Assembly: GCA_037953745.1 (NCBI GenBank) | Contig: JBAKBP010007389.1 | Coordinates: 2,501 to 66,500 of the forward strand | Length of the DNA stretch: 64,000 nt | DNA from: Lithodes maja | Lineage: Eukaryota > Arthropoda > Malacostraca > Decapoda > Lithodidae | Reading direction: 5' to 3' | Shown here: positions 10,248 through 20,421 of the stretch, one piece after another | How positions within the stretch are numbered: position 1 is the stretch's first letter | Layout of the letters: every line of letters starts with the position of its first letter | Made by a program: the position numbers and the translations under genes | Notes under the pieces: generated by a model | What the model was told of the DNA's origin: nothing | Databases searched by the model: none | Seen by the model: the letters and a program-made list of their open reading frames with translations, nothing else

Positions 10248-12323
10248 TTACCCAGGATCATATACCCCTGAACGACCACATGCAACCTCGTTGTCACAAC
10301 CGGCAATATGGCTTATGTCCAGGTTATATACCAATAACCTTAGTGACCACCTGGTCAGCCTCATATTCCGATTGTGAAACGGGTCCAAGATCTTGAGAGG
10401 GCAATGATCTGGGTAAACTACACCGACCGGACCATAGGCTGGAACATAGATCTCGAAATGCCCCAGCGCATCATTGTCCTTTTCACTTTCATTCATCAGG
10501 CTCTGACACGTTGCTGGTGCATTCTTAAGTCCGTCAGGCACAACATTGCACTGGTAGGTACTCCCGTCCACAACGAAACCACATACCTCTTTAGCGCGCT
10601 CGGACAAAGTTACACGCAACGACCACTCACGACATTCCTTATCCCTCAGATCCTTCGTCCACACGTAATCCAGCTCTGCTTGCACCATAGGCTGTCGAGC
10701 AGGATTTATACGGCAGGGAATTAAACTGAGCCTTGCACTATCTCCAGCCTGCATGTCGGATTCTACCCCGTACCTCAGGCCTGGAGAAGCAACAAACATG
10801 CGAAAGTACTGCCATAGCCTAGTAAATAACTGCCTTGCACTGTCTCCACGAACAACATGCCTTGTGCCCTCCCACAACCCAGCCGAGACCGCAGCTTCTA
10901 ACCTGTAGTCTCCCTCCTTCTCCACCTTCGTCCCTAGAACAGCCAGGTCATGAGAGGGACAATCAGTACCACCCGTGCAGTCACTCCCACAGTTCATTAT
11001 AGCTAAGGCTTCCCCGCCGATACCGTACATGCGCACCCCCACATTCCTTGTGACGACATCTGCCTGCGCAGCATCACCGCTTTTAGCGACATGGCCAGAT
11101 ACAGTCGGTCTGTGGTAGGGCTGTTGCATTAGACTAGAGCAGCATTGGGAGGCTATGTGACGACCGGGCACTGCGATACCACAGCCGACCCTACCAATCT
11201 GCTCAATGTCCTCCTTTTGACCACCACCCTTGGCAGCCATGGGTCGACCCTGACCTGGCAACCATGCCAAGGCCTCGTCGCCCACCTTAAACCACCGAAA
11301 CAACGAGGCTAACGGTCTTTTAACAGTCACATGACCTGCCTGCGGAACATCTCGCACCGCCCGAGTTGTGAGACTCAGGGGCTCGGCACGACCAGTGGGG
11401 TATGAACCGAGCTGGTGCTGGAGTGCTGCACACTGCTGCTCAGACAGGTGCTCTAGCGCTTCCACAGCCACCAGACTCGTGTCCCCCGCCCACTGCTTCG
11501 CCGAGACATGACAATCCCTACTCTCCTCCACCTGTGCCCTACTGCCCCCCTCTCCTTCTCCACCTTGGCCGCGGCAGACCAACGCAGTGACAGTAGGCTG
11601 CTCAGGTGGTTGCCTCACAAACTCCTCCAACAGGTTCACATGACATGCTTCCCCGTCCTCGTGTTTAATCTCGACAGCACCATTACCACACTTCTGAACT
11701 TCCGGATCCTCCAACTGCAGTTTACAAATATCTGAGGGAACCAACCTGTCTAGATGCTTCCGAAGCAACCCAAGTCCTTCCCCAATATCAAACTGAGCAA
11801 CCCTTTTTTCTCTCCGTGTGCAACGTTGCTGCCCCGGAGTCTCTTCCGGCCCTACCTCCTCACTAACTGTGACAGGTCCTGGGGCCTCTCCAGACTCCAA
11901 CATAGGTGCCAATACTAAATCACCCAGGAGAGCCGCCGAGTCAAAACTCTTAAAACCAACTCCAGCTTTAGCCTCCTCCTGTTGATCGTTCCTCTGCTGG
12001 TCTGAAGACGGAGGACTAGGCTGTGACACTTTATCTGCCCGAGCTCGGGTGACAGCACACGCCATGGGTTGTGCCTGGCACCGCTCGACACACTCTTGTT
12101 CTCCCCCACTCACGTCGGCCGGCCTCTCGGCAACGACTAAGGGTAGAACCTCAGAAGCGGGCATTGCAAAGTCGTTGCCGAGAAGAAGGTCGACGCCCTC
12201 CACTGGCAGTTTCTCCACAATCCCAACATCCAATTCACGTGCCACACCATCCACCTCCAACTCCAACCGCACAGGTCCTGGCAACCGCTCCTGGCAAGGT
12301 CGCCATTTGTTACGACCGGGCAC
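10248..12323 (-). pseudogene. Reduced Gypsy pol: protease end plus shards of RT and RNase H
   Basis: The 691-codon frame has no stop but is not a working pol. Near its N-terminus it holds the end of the aspartic protease (VDLLLGNDFA). A long Glu/Gln/Gly-rich spacer follows. Only then come isolated family signatures: GLKNAPATCQSLMN, an RT motif, and, close to the C-terminus, DHCPLKIL with RWSLRLLVYNLDISHI, which resemble the end of Gypsy RNase H. The RT catalytic YxDD and the rest of the palm are missing, as is integrase. The open frame suggests either internal deletions that happened to keep phase or selection on something other than polymerase activity. Its frame matches gag once the 377-bp insertion at 12,273-12,649 is discounted. 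Confidence 0.7.
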
Positions 12324-12649
12324 TCGGGTACACTAGGGCTCTTACACAGGACTCGAGTATGGCTCGCTGCCACAACGGAAACACACGATCCCAACCCCAG
12401 AGTACTGCCAGCCGAACAAAAAACGCCACTACCCTCCAGAGTTCTATCTGCTATAACGGGGTATACAAGAACTCGGTACTAGCGTTTCACACAACAGACT
12501 AATAACAAGACGGGAGTTATCTAGTCTGGTCAACAATCAAACAAAGAAGAAAGTACTACAACACTAAAGAATAGTGTTGGCCGAAGCCGAAGTAATCCAC
12601 CCTTGAACTAAGAACTTAAGAAGTCCTCCACCCTCTACTCCAACCGCAC
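12273..12649 (-). repeat. LTR end plus primer-binding-site copy inserted inside the protease gene
   Basis: Bases 12,309-12,633 repeat the first roughly 325 bases of the LTR (plus-strand sense), together with the adjacent PBS (CAAGGTCGCCATT). The insert is flanked by a 13-bp direct repeat, ACTCCAACCGCAC (12,260-12,272 and 12,637-12,649). Taking out 377 bases returns gag and pol to one reading frame and rejoins the protease. The copy differs from both terminal LTRs at a few positions (for example CTCGGGTAC against CTCAGGTAC). On the element strand it is the end of the 5' LTR followed by the PBS, the region first copied in reverse transcription. Confidence 0.85.
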
Positions 12650-14464
12650 CAGCGGGTATGACCGAGTTGCATTAATACCCTGCACCACTACCACCCGAGC
12701 CGCATTTATAGGGTAGCCAGTCAAATTGTTCATCAGAGTCTGGGAAGCACCTGTATCACGCAAGACCTCTACTCCATGCTTGCGCCCCGCCCACATCACG
12801 CAACCCCGTCCTCTATGGTCGCAAAAAACATCCTGAGCAGGGTTCGAGCCTCTCAGGTGTTTCTGCATTGGCTGTGCCTCAGCCTCTGACGAACTGCCCC
12901 GGGCAAACTCAGAAGACTTCGGAGACACACCAATGTTGCAGGCCAAAGACACAGCTGCTGTAGGTGGTTTGCTAGGACAGACTCTTGCAAAGTGCCCCTT
13001 TTCATGACAAAGATAACACTCCAACTCCCCTCTGGGCTTCCCTTGGTACTGGGAAGGGCCCGGCCCCTTCTTAAATGGGACGGTGTTAGTCTTGTGGTCA
13101 GTCTTGGTATCATAGCTCTTGTACTTGTTTGCATAATGTATATCACTAACTCGGGGGGGTGGGGTGTCACGCCCCTTGTTACCTGCCTCACTACGCTGGG
13201 CAGACCCGCACCCACGAATTAATGATAGCCGGAGGTCAGCCATCTCAGCTGCCTCCTGTAGAGTTTTAGGGTTCTTTTCTTTAATAGTTAAAGTCATATC
13301 TGCACCAGTACACTTATAAAACTGCTCGAGCAGAAACAGCTCAGTCAACTGTTCGGCCGTCTCAGCTTTCTCAGAACGTGTCCAGTTAGCAAGTGCATCT
13401 TTTAAGTCCCGGGCATGTTCAAGAAAGGTCGCCTCCCTAGTCTTCGTAACACCCCGAAACTTCAATCGATATGTTTCTGGTTGCAACTCGTATGCCCGTA
13501 GGACAGCTCTCTTCAATACTGGGTAGTCAATGCAAGACTCTAAAGGCAGTGCATCATAAGCCTTCAGACCCTTACCCGTAAGTCTTGAGGAGACCAGAGC
13601 TGCCCACTTCTCTTCAGGCCAATTATGCTCCCTACACTTCTTCTCAAAACGATTAAAAAATTCTGTGACTTCAGTTTCACTAAATGCCGGCACCAATTTG
13701 ACTAAGTGGGACAAGGACTGTTCTCTTACTTGGCCCTCACGGCCCATCCGAATCCCTGTCGACTCTGCACGAGTCTTATCTAAATCTATTTGAGCACAAT
13801 ATTTCTCTGAGTCGTACCTAAGCTCAGCCTCGTGCCTCCTGGTCTCATTCTCCTGCCTCCTAACCTCAATCTCATGCTTCCTAGTCTCATTCTCCTGCCT
13901 CCTAGACTCAGCCTCAATCTCATGCCTCCTAGTCTCATTCTCCTGCTTCCTAGCCTCATTCTCCATTTTAGCAAGCTCGAGTTTAAATATCATCTCAGGA
14001 GACAGGCCGGAAGAGGGAGCTGCCACTACTGAAGGAGGGGGGGCAAGAACTGGGGAACCACCATACGCACCGCCCGAGGGCACTCCAATCTTCCAATGCT
14101 CATCCCTCTGTGGGAGAGTGCTAACCTCCGGTAACTGAGTGGACGGCACTGTGGGAGTCGAGTGAGAGGGGATCTGGGGAGGAACCCCCCCAAACGCCCT
14201 CTCCTCCGAAACCCCATGTCGCCCACGCAACACCCAGGAAATCAGCTCCCCCTTGGACATCCCTCCTACATTGGATAGACCCAAAACCTTGGCTATCAGG
14301 TGCAAGCCATAAACATTCACCCCAGTCAGCCTCTCCTCCGTCACATGGTACTGCTTACTCACAAAAAGTCTAGCATCCTCCTCACTAGTTACTAACGGCA
14401 CCTCCTCAAATAGCATCTCTCGCTCCTCGTCAATACTAGGGCCCGACATACTGAAGTTCACCAA
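12635..14464 (-). CDS. Gypsy gag with N-terminal half of protease
   Basis: The 609-codon frame is open. Residues about 165-225 form a charged, likely coiled-coil repeat (RRQENETRRHEIE-like units). Residues about 250-450 are a capsid-like, helix-rich region. A single CCHC zinc knuckle, CYLCHEKGHFARVC, starts near residue 483, and the aspartic protease active site DTGAS lies near residue 570. The frame then ends prematurely inside the protease because of the LTR/PBS insertion. Gag would form the particle that packages element RNA; this part looks functional, the protease does not. The start is the first ATG after the 5' LTR that keeps the whole frame; a second Met lies six codons in. Confidence 0.85.
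   Translation of the reverse strand: MVNFSMSGPSIDEEREMLFEEVPLVTSEEDARLFVSKQYHVTEERLTGVNVYGLHLIAKVLGLSNVGGMSKGELISWVLRGRHGVSEERAFGGVPPQIPSHSTPTVPSTQLPEVSTLPQRDEHWKIGVPSGGAYGGSPVLAPPPSVVAAPSSGLSPEMIFKLELAKMENEARKQENETRRHEIEAESRRQENETRKHEIEVRRQENETRRHEAELRYDSEKYCAQIDLDKTRAESTGIRMGREGQVREQSLSHLVKLVPAFSETEVTEFFNRFEKKCREHNWPEEKWAALVSSRLTGKGLKAYDALPLESCIDYPVLKRAVLRAYELQPETYRLKFRGVTKTREATFLEHARDLKDALANWTRSEKAETAEQLTELFLLEQFYKCTGADMTLTIKEKNPKTLQEAAEMADLRLSLIRGCGSAQRSEAGNKGRDTPPPRVSDIHYANKYKSYDTKTDHKTNTVPFKKGPGPSQYQGKPRGELECYLCHEKGHFARVCPSKPPTAAVSLACNIGVSPKSSEFARGSSSEAEAQPMQKHLRGSNPAQDVFCDHRGRGCVMWAGRKHGVEVLRDTGASQTLMNNLTGYPINAARVVVVQGINATRSYPLVRLE
13810..13970 (-). repeat. In-frame minisatellite encoding the gag coiled coil
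   Basis: CTCATTCTCCTGCCTCCTA-type units recur about four times on the plus strand. They encode successive Glu/Arg-rich units of the form RRQENETRRHEIE. The repeat keeps the gag frame and gives the protein a highly charged helix of about 60 residues. Confidence 0.7.
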
Positions 14465-14640
14465 AAAATTCTCGAGACAAAAGTGTTAAACTCCCTTATG
14501 CAAGCACTAATTACTAAATTAACTGGAGTCTCTTAAATGCTCTCCTAATTGCCTTACAAAAAAAAATATTCTTCAATATGTACGCTAAAGTACGAACAAA
14601 CAAATGTTGTACAACTCTGCAAAAAATTATACTGTTCACA

Positions 14641-14663
14641 AAATCCTAAGCAAGGTCGCCATT
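14641..14663 (-). promoter_or_regulatory. Primer-binding site of the Gypsy element
   Basis: Directly internal to the right LTR the minus strand reads AATGGCGACCTTGC. TGGCGACC is the kind of PBS start complementary to a tRNA 3' end, and it resembles the tRNA-Arg sites known from the 412/mdg1 group. The tRNA identity is inferred. The same 14 bases accompany the misplaced LTR piece at 12,296-12,309. Confidence 0.65.
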
Positions 14664-16483
14664 TGTTACGACCGGGCACTCAGGTACACTAGGGCTCTTA
14701 CACAGGACTCGACTATGGCTCGTTGCCACAACGGAAAACACACGATCCCAACCCCAGAGTACTGCCAGCCGAACAAAAAACGCCACTACCCTCCAGAGTT
14801 CTATCTGCTATAACGGGGTATACAAGAACTCGGTACTAGCGTTTCACACAACAGACTAATAACAAGACGGGAGTTATCTAGTCTGGTCAACAATCAAACA
14901 AAGAAGAAAGTACTACAACACTAAAGAATAGTGTTGGCCGAAGCCGAAGTAATCCACCCTTGAACTAAGAACTTAAGAAGTCCTCCACCCTCTACTTCGG
15001 ATCGGCACTATTACGTTACGTTAAACAATAGTCCTCGAGCATCAAGCAAGGAATCTTCTGATAAGTTAGATGCTTCTCGAATACTCATAAGAAGTAAGTA
15101 TCGGATTTTGAACAGCAATTTAATGAATAACTCACTGGTAATTAAAGGCTTTAAATTGACATAAGAAGAATTATAAGAATAAGCAATAGGATATGGCAAA
15201 CATTAAGAAGAAGTACTCCGACAATGCACTGGCAATAGCCTACTAAGATTGTGCTCGTGGGCCACTAATCTCTGAAGTAGCTAAGCGTGCCACACATGAA
15301 ATCAATAGTGCTTAAACAATAATATACATAAGGAGAAGCTTCAATACTATACTGTATCTGCTGGTCGAGCAAAGTCTAGCTGGGATATCTAAGGTTAAGA
15401 GACAATGGCTGAGCAAGCGGCTCGTAGCCTAGCGAGGTCCTTAAGACTGTGCGGCCAAATTACGGTAATTGACGGGATGCTCTCTTGAGAGATCCAGATC
15501 ACTAGTATCTGGTTCTCTCCTGGCGATCCTCTCAAAGTCAAGCAAATGAGATAGCACAGTGTTGGGTGGCACAGGCAAAAGCCCTCACTCGCAACACAGT
15601 GCTAAACTCCCACGGTACACAGTCAGACAGACCACCTAGGCGTTCCACGTCTCCGTTGCAATTGTACTGGTTCAACCGCAACCTAGTACTCATAGGAAAT
15701 CACAACTCAGAAACCCTATCCCAGTCTAGCATTGCCTAAACCAGCAGAAAACAGGAACATGAATAATCGCACACAGGGAAATACATATACGAGTGCAACA
15801 AACATCAATCAATCCTATTCTAGTTAACCCTTCCAAAAATAGGCTATCTAACAGGCACTTATCTCGTGAGAACTCAAGCGATAATACTTTGGCTGACTAA
15901 ATCTGCACCAAAGGGGTCATTGAGGTTATAAACAGGGACGAGAAGAGAAGAAGGTAGGCTGTTCAGAGAGTAGAGAAAGTTCACATCAGTCGGAAGAATA
16001 TGGATAGTTGCAAGGGATATGAGAGGTCGCTTTGCCTGATGAGTTCTGAGGAAAATGCGGCGGGACCTCCCTTTTTATACTCGGCCCCGTAGCGAGCATA
16101 ACGGCAATCATGACGTCACATACTCTCTCAATCGGGGATCGACAAAGAACTTCCCACGCTTGAGGAGGGAGGGAGGGGGGAATTAGGCCTACCCCTCGTG
16201 GCGCGCTCACTGGTCGGTGTTACATAACTCTCTCTCTCTTCGCATCATTATATATATATAAATCCCACACACAATACTTATATCTAATGATATAAAATAG
16301 AACTCGTTGACTTAGAAGAAAACAAAATACATAATGATAATACTTATAGTACAACGGTTCACATAAACTGAGTTAGGAAACTCTACACAGACTACAGCCA
16401 AAGTTCCTGCCCTGACGATCCTAGCGAGAGTGGGGCCTGACTGGGCGTTCTGTACAGCATGCTCATACTCGACATGCGTCACA
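14664..16483 (-). repeat. 5' LTR of the Gypsy element (right side)
   Basis: Same length and, where compared, same sequence as 7,943-9,762. Because gag reads leftward from here, this is the promoter-bearing 5' LTR. TCAC follows at 16,484. Confidence 0.9.
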
Positions 16484-17509
16484 TCACCTATCCATTTCTC
16501 CGTGCTCACTCTCACTTTCTCAATCACTACCCTACTGTACACCTTCCCTACTACGCTTAGAAGACATATTCCTCGGTGGTTACCACACACTCCTCTTTCA
16601 CCTTTACCCTTATATAGGGGGACTATTATGCCTCTCTTCCCGTCATCAGGTGCACTCTCCTTCTCCCATGCTAGTTTGCACATTTTCCATACCCATTTGA
16701 TCACTATTTCGCCACCATACCTCAACATTTCCCCACACACTCCATCTGTTCCTGGTGCTTTCCCCAACTTCACTCTTTTCATGGCTTCCCACCCTTCTGA
16801 CCTCCTGATCCCCACATCCTCCTCCACTACATCTCTTCTTCTCTCTCCCATACCCCATCCAACTATGTTTGCTGGAGCTTCATTCCTTACATTTAGCAAC
16901 TCGTTGAAGTACTCCCTCCATCTTTCGACTCTCTCTTGCTTCTCGACTAGCTTTCTCCCATTCTTATCTTTCACACTCTTACTGTTTCCCTTGCTACCTT
17001 CCCTAACTTTCTTGACTTCTTTCCAGAACAGTTTCTCACTCTCCCTCCATTTTACACTCAGATTCCTTCCAAATTCCTCATCTGCTCTTCTCTTACTTTC
17101 CTTTACTACTCTCTTCACCACTCTCTTTTTCTCCACGTACCTCGCTCATTTCTGACTCTCCAAATCTTCATTCCCTCTACTACCCAACCACTCTCTATAC
17201 GTTTTCTTCTTGTCTTCCACAGGTATTGTTACCTCTTCTGTCCACCATACTGTACCTTTCACTCCCCTCCCTCTTCTCCTTACTCCACACACCTCATCAC
17301 ATGTTGCACAGATCTCTTCCTAAAACAACTTGCTCATCTCCTCCATTTCCTCCATATCTTCCAGGTCGAATCCACCTAGTTGTCTTTCTACTGCTCTCCT
17401 GTACTCTTCCCTGATTTCCTCCTCCTGTAGCCTCTCCATCCTCATCGCCATTCCACCCTCCTCTCGCCTCCCTCCAGCTCTTTTGTATCCTAATTTTAGC
17501 TACTACTAC
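16484..17509 (-). pseudogene. RTE-like LINE fragment (piece 2 of 3): RT N-terminal region and linker
   Basis: Collinear continuation of 7,384-7,942, corresponding to about 59,989-61,028 of the full-length RTE. Readable parts are the linker (KRVVKRVVKESKRR, FGRNLSVKWRES) and the RT entry (KAPGTDGVCGEMLRYGG, GIIVPLYKGKGE). The frame runs from 17,136 to about 16,484 and is broken upstream. Homology ends at ACTAC (17,505-17,509) and resumes with ACTAC at 32,205. Confidence 0.8.
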
Positions 17510-17734
17510 TAAAATACCCCAGAAAGCGAAATTCTCAGACACAAAAATCCCTAGTAACGAAAGGACCAACACTTACGCGACCACGCCCCACACAGGAATG
17601 TGGAAGCCGGGTGAGTCACAGATGGCGACCCTTGTCATTTCTGATAGGTTAAGTGTGTATGTATGTAATTTCCTATGAAGTGATTTATTTGTATTCTAAG
17701 TACGAAGTGTAACTATACCAACACTTATGTACAT
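17510..17734. other. Anonymous sequence at the left edge of the 14.7-kb insertion
   Basis: It starts TAAAATACCCC right after the ACTAC of the LINE. No gene is visible. It belongs with the non-DIRS sequence at 28,045-32,204 if the two ACTAC copies are a target duplication. It ends where the first DIRS leader repeat begins. Confidence 0.35.
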
Positions 17735-18989
17735 GGCGTCTTTTTTAGTTTTTTTTCTTCCCAAAATTGAATCTTGAAAGAAACACCACCGGAAAGACTT
17801 AATCATGATAAACGCCATGATGGTCTTTATATATTATGTCAGAGGGTATTCATAAATCTTTTGGACAAATTAAGATATTCTGAAATCTTTTACTTAGGAA
17901 ACCCCACCGCGTAGCGAGCTGTAGTCGTTGAGTATTACATCTCGTTACCCGGCGGGTTATTTAACACTTGTGTGCGAACATGATTGGGTTAACCTTATGA
18001 GCATTAATTCCTGGAAATTTTCTTTTTTTCCAGAGCTGGGTCCCGGGCGGGTCTATACAGAACCTGGAGTAAGTATCCCACCAGTCTCTGTCATGGCTAC
18101 CTTTGCCCCGGTTTTTGCTTTATGCATTACGCCCTCCTGTTCAGGTATCCCTATTTTTGCGCACACCCTTTGTATAAAATGTGTTAAAATGTCTCGTTTG
18201 GTGTGGGTTACCTTTCTGGCGTTTTTTCTCGTTGCTCCGAGAACACCGTTTTTGTTTACCGAGTTTTGGTCAGGATGGCTCAAAATAGGTAAGTTACCCC
18301 GACGAGTTTGGTCGCTTGAGGGCTCATAAGAAACTGCGTTTTCTGTGGTCGAGCCTGGGATCAGGCTTCCTGTGTTGTTCATTGCTTTATGCATTACGCC
18401 CTCCTGTAATGTATAGTTTAGTGTGGGTTACCTTTCCGGCGTTTTTCTCGTTGCTCCGAGAACACCGTTTTTGTTTACCGAGTTTTAGTCAGGATGGCTA
18501 AAATAGGTAAGTTACCCCGACGAGTTTGGTCGCTTGAGGGCTCATCAGAAACTGCGTTTTCTATGGTCGAGCCTGGGATCAGGCTTCCTGGGTTATTCCC
18601 GTCGAGGGGGGCTCCACACAGTTTTCTAGGTGATCAGGCTGACACCTGTTGGACTTGGTTTTCTCTGCTTTTCAAAGCCATTGAAACAATGCTGTCTGTT
18701 TGTTTGGTCTTTACCTCCCGGCGACCTTTTTACAAAGAGGTCTGAGGCAGGTATAATTGGTTTGACATTGCATATAAAACCCGGCGGTTGTACCTTCGGG
18801 TGGTTATATTAACGGATTTGTGATTCGAGATAATTTGCCAAACAATTGATTGATACAATAGGGTATCACGGCCTTCAAGACGGCGATCTATGAGGGCTTC
18901 TGGGAGAAGCCGGATTAGAGATTAAGATAGGCTTAGACTTTTTATGGGATATAAAGATGCCTGAATCTTACTAGTGTTTCAAGTGTAAA

Positions 18990-20308
18990 AACTATCGTCC
19001 AATTGCTCTTATCTCTTGTCTTTCTAAAGTTTTTGAAACTATTCTTGCTTCCAAATTTCTTAAGCATTTCTCTTCTCATAATCTGCTCTCAGATCGCCAG
19101 TATGGTTTCCTTAAGGGTCGCTCTACTGGTGATCTTCTTTCATATCTTACTAACTCTTGGTCATCCTCCTTTCGGGACTTCGGTGAGACTTTTTCTATTG
19201 CACTAGACATATCGAAAGCCTTCGATAGAGTCTGGCATAAATCTTTAATTTCTAAACTACCCTCCTTCGGTTTCTATCCCTCTATCTGTGCCTTTGTCTC
19301 TAATTTCCTTTTCGGCCGTTCCATAGCTGCGGTTGTGGACGGCCATTGTTCACTTCCTCACCCTATAAACTCCGGTGTTCCTCAGGGCTCTGTCCTATCT
19401 CCTATTCTCTTTCTAATTTTTATAAATGATCTCCTTAACTGTACCTTAATTCCCATCCATTCATACGCAGACGACTCAACCTTACACTACTCCATTAGTT
19501 TTCAGAACGCCCCAGCCAGCAATCCCTCAACGACAAACGTAATGAAGCCATAGAACTCTTAAATTCTGATCTAAATACTATTTCCAATTGGGGCAGAGAA
19601 AACCTTGTTAACTTTAATGCTTCCAAAACCCAATTTCTCCATCTATCTACCCGTCAGGATCTCCCAGCGGACTATCCCTTATTCTTCAACAATACAAAAA
19701 TCAACCCTTCATCTTCTCTCAATATTCTTGGTGTCTCTTTTTCTTCTGCTCTCATTTGGAAGGACCATATTACCAGTCTTGCTAAGGCAGCCTCCCAGAA
19801 GCTGGGTGTGCTCAACCGCCTTAGGGGGTTCTTTTCCCCTGCACAGCTTCTTGCTCTGTACAGGGGCATAGTGCGCCCTTGTATTGAGTATTGTTCACAT
19901 GTGTGGGGAGGCTCCTCTCACACCGCTCTCCTAGACAAAGTTGAAAGGAAGGCCTTTCGTATCATTAACTCCCGTCCACTCACCAACTCTCTGCAATCTC
20001 TCTCTCTCCGCCGCAATGTTGCATCTCTCTCGCTATTCTATCGCTACTATAATAATCAGTGTTCCTCAGAGCTATCCCAGTGCATACCACCTCCTTTACG
20101 TAGGGCACGTGGTACCCGTCTTGCAACTCAATCCCACCCCTACTCTGTGCAACTCTCCAACCCAAGAGTGAAACGTTACTCTCAAACTTTCTTCTACTCA
20201 ACATCTGAGCTCTGGAACTCTCTCCCAGAATCAGTCTTTCCCACTTCCTATGACTTAAATTGCTTCAAACTCCGTGTGTCCAGGCATTTTGGCTCGAACG
20301 TCCCTTGA
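18990..20308 (+). pseudogene. Jockey-like reverse transcriptase C-terminal part
   Basis: Motifs in order are NYRPIALISCLSKVFE, YGFLKGRSTGDLLSYL, LDISKAFDRVWH, SGVPQGSVLSPILF and the catalytic SYADDSTLH near 19,460. A thumb and C-terminal region follow (GVLNRLRGFFSPAQLLALYR to the stop at 20,308). A one-base deletion near 19,512 shifts frame after the YADD block. Endonuclease and ORF1 are missing through 5' truncation, so the copy was dead on arrival. Confidence 0.8.
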
Positions 20309-20389
20309 TTTTGGCCCTGTCACTCTTTCAACTATGGGGGAGGCACTCGCTATAGGCAGTTATGCCTTTTGCCTCCCTCAATCACATAG

Positions 20390-20418
<29 letters not shown>
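18990..20418 (+). mobile_element. 5'-truncated Jockey-like LINE inserted in the leader repeat
   Basis: The insert starts inside RT (NYRPIALIS) and ends in a run of about 28 A. The leader repeats without it (for example at 22,360) read GTGTAAAGGGATAC straight through, which gives both boundaries. The target duplication is at most AAA and merges with the A-tail. Poly(A) and the RT signatures suit the Jockey superfamily; the clade is inferred. Confidence 0.8.

Positions 20419-20421
<3 letters not shown>

Larger units (their letters stand above)
7943..16483 (-). mobile_element. Gypsy-type LTR retrotransposon, minus strand, recently inserted and non-autonomous
   Basis: Two 1,820-bp LTRs (7,943-9,762 and 14,664-16,483) at a constant offset of 6,721 bases bound an internal region with gag, protease and a reduced pol. 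The LTRs begin TG and end CA, with a TCAC duplication outside. I found no LTR difference in the stretches I compared, and the two short ORFs inside each translate identically, so the insertion is young. A full RT, RNase H and integrase are absent, so movement must have relied on proteins supplied by another element. Confidence 0.9.

Noticed and set aside
16019..16052. CTGATGAG...GGAAAA in the LTR as a hammerhead ribozyme core
   Set aside because: The bases between the core motifs cannot form a proper stem II and no flanking stems are apparent.
16430..17155. 241-codon plus-strand ORF
   Set aside because: Antisense shadow of the RTE fragment, with the same Ser/Leu/Thr bias as the one at 60,109.
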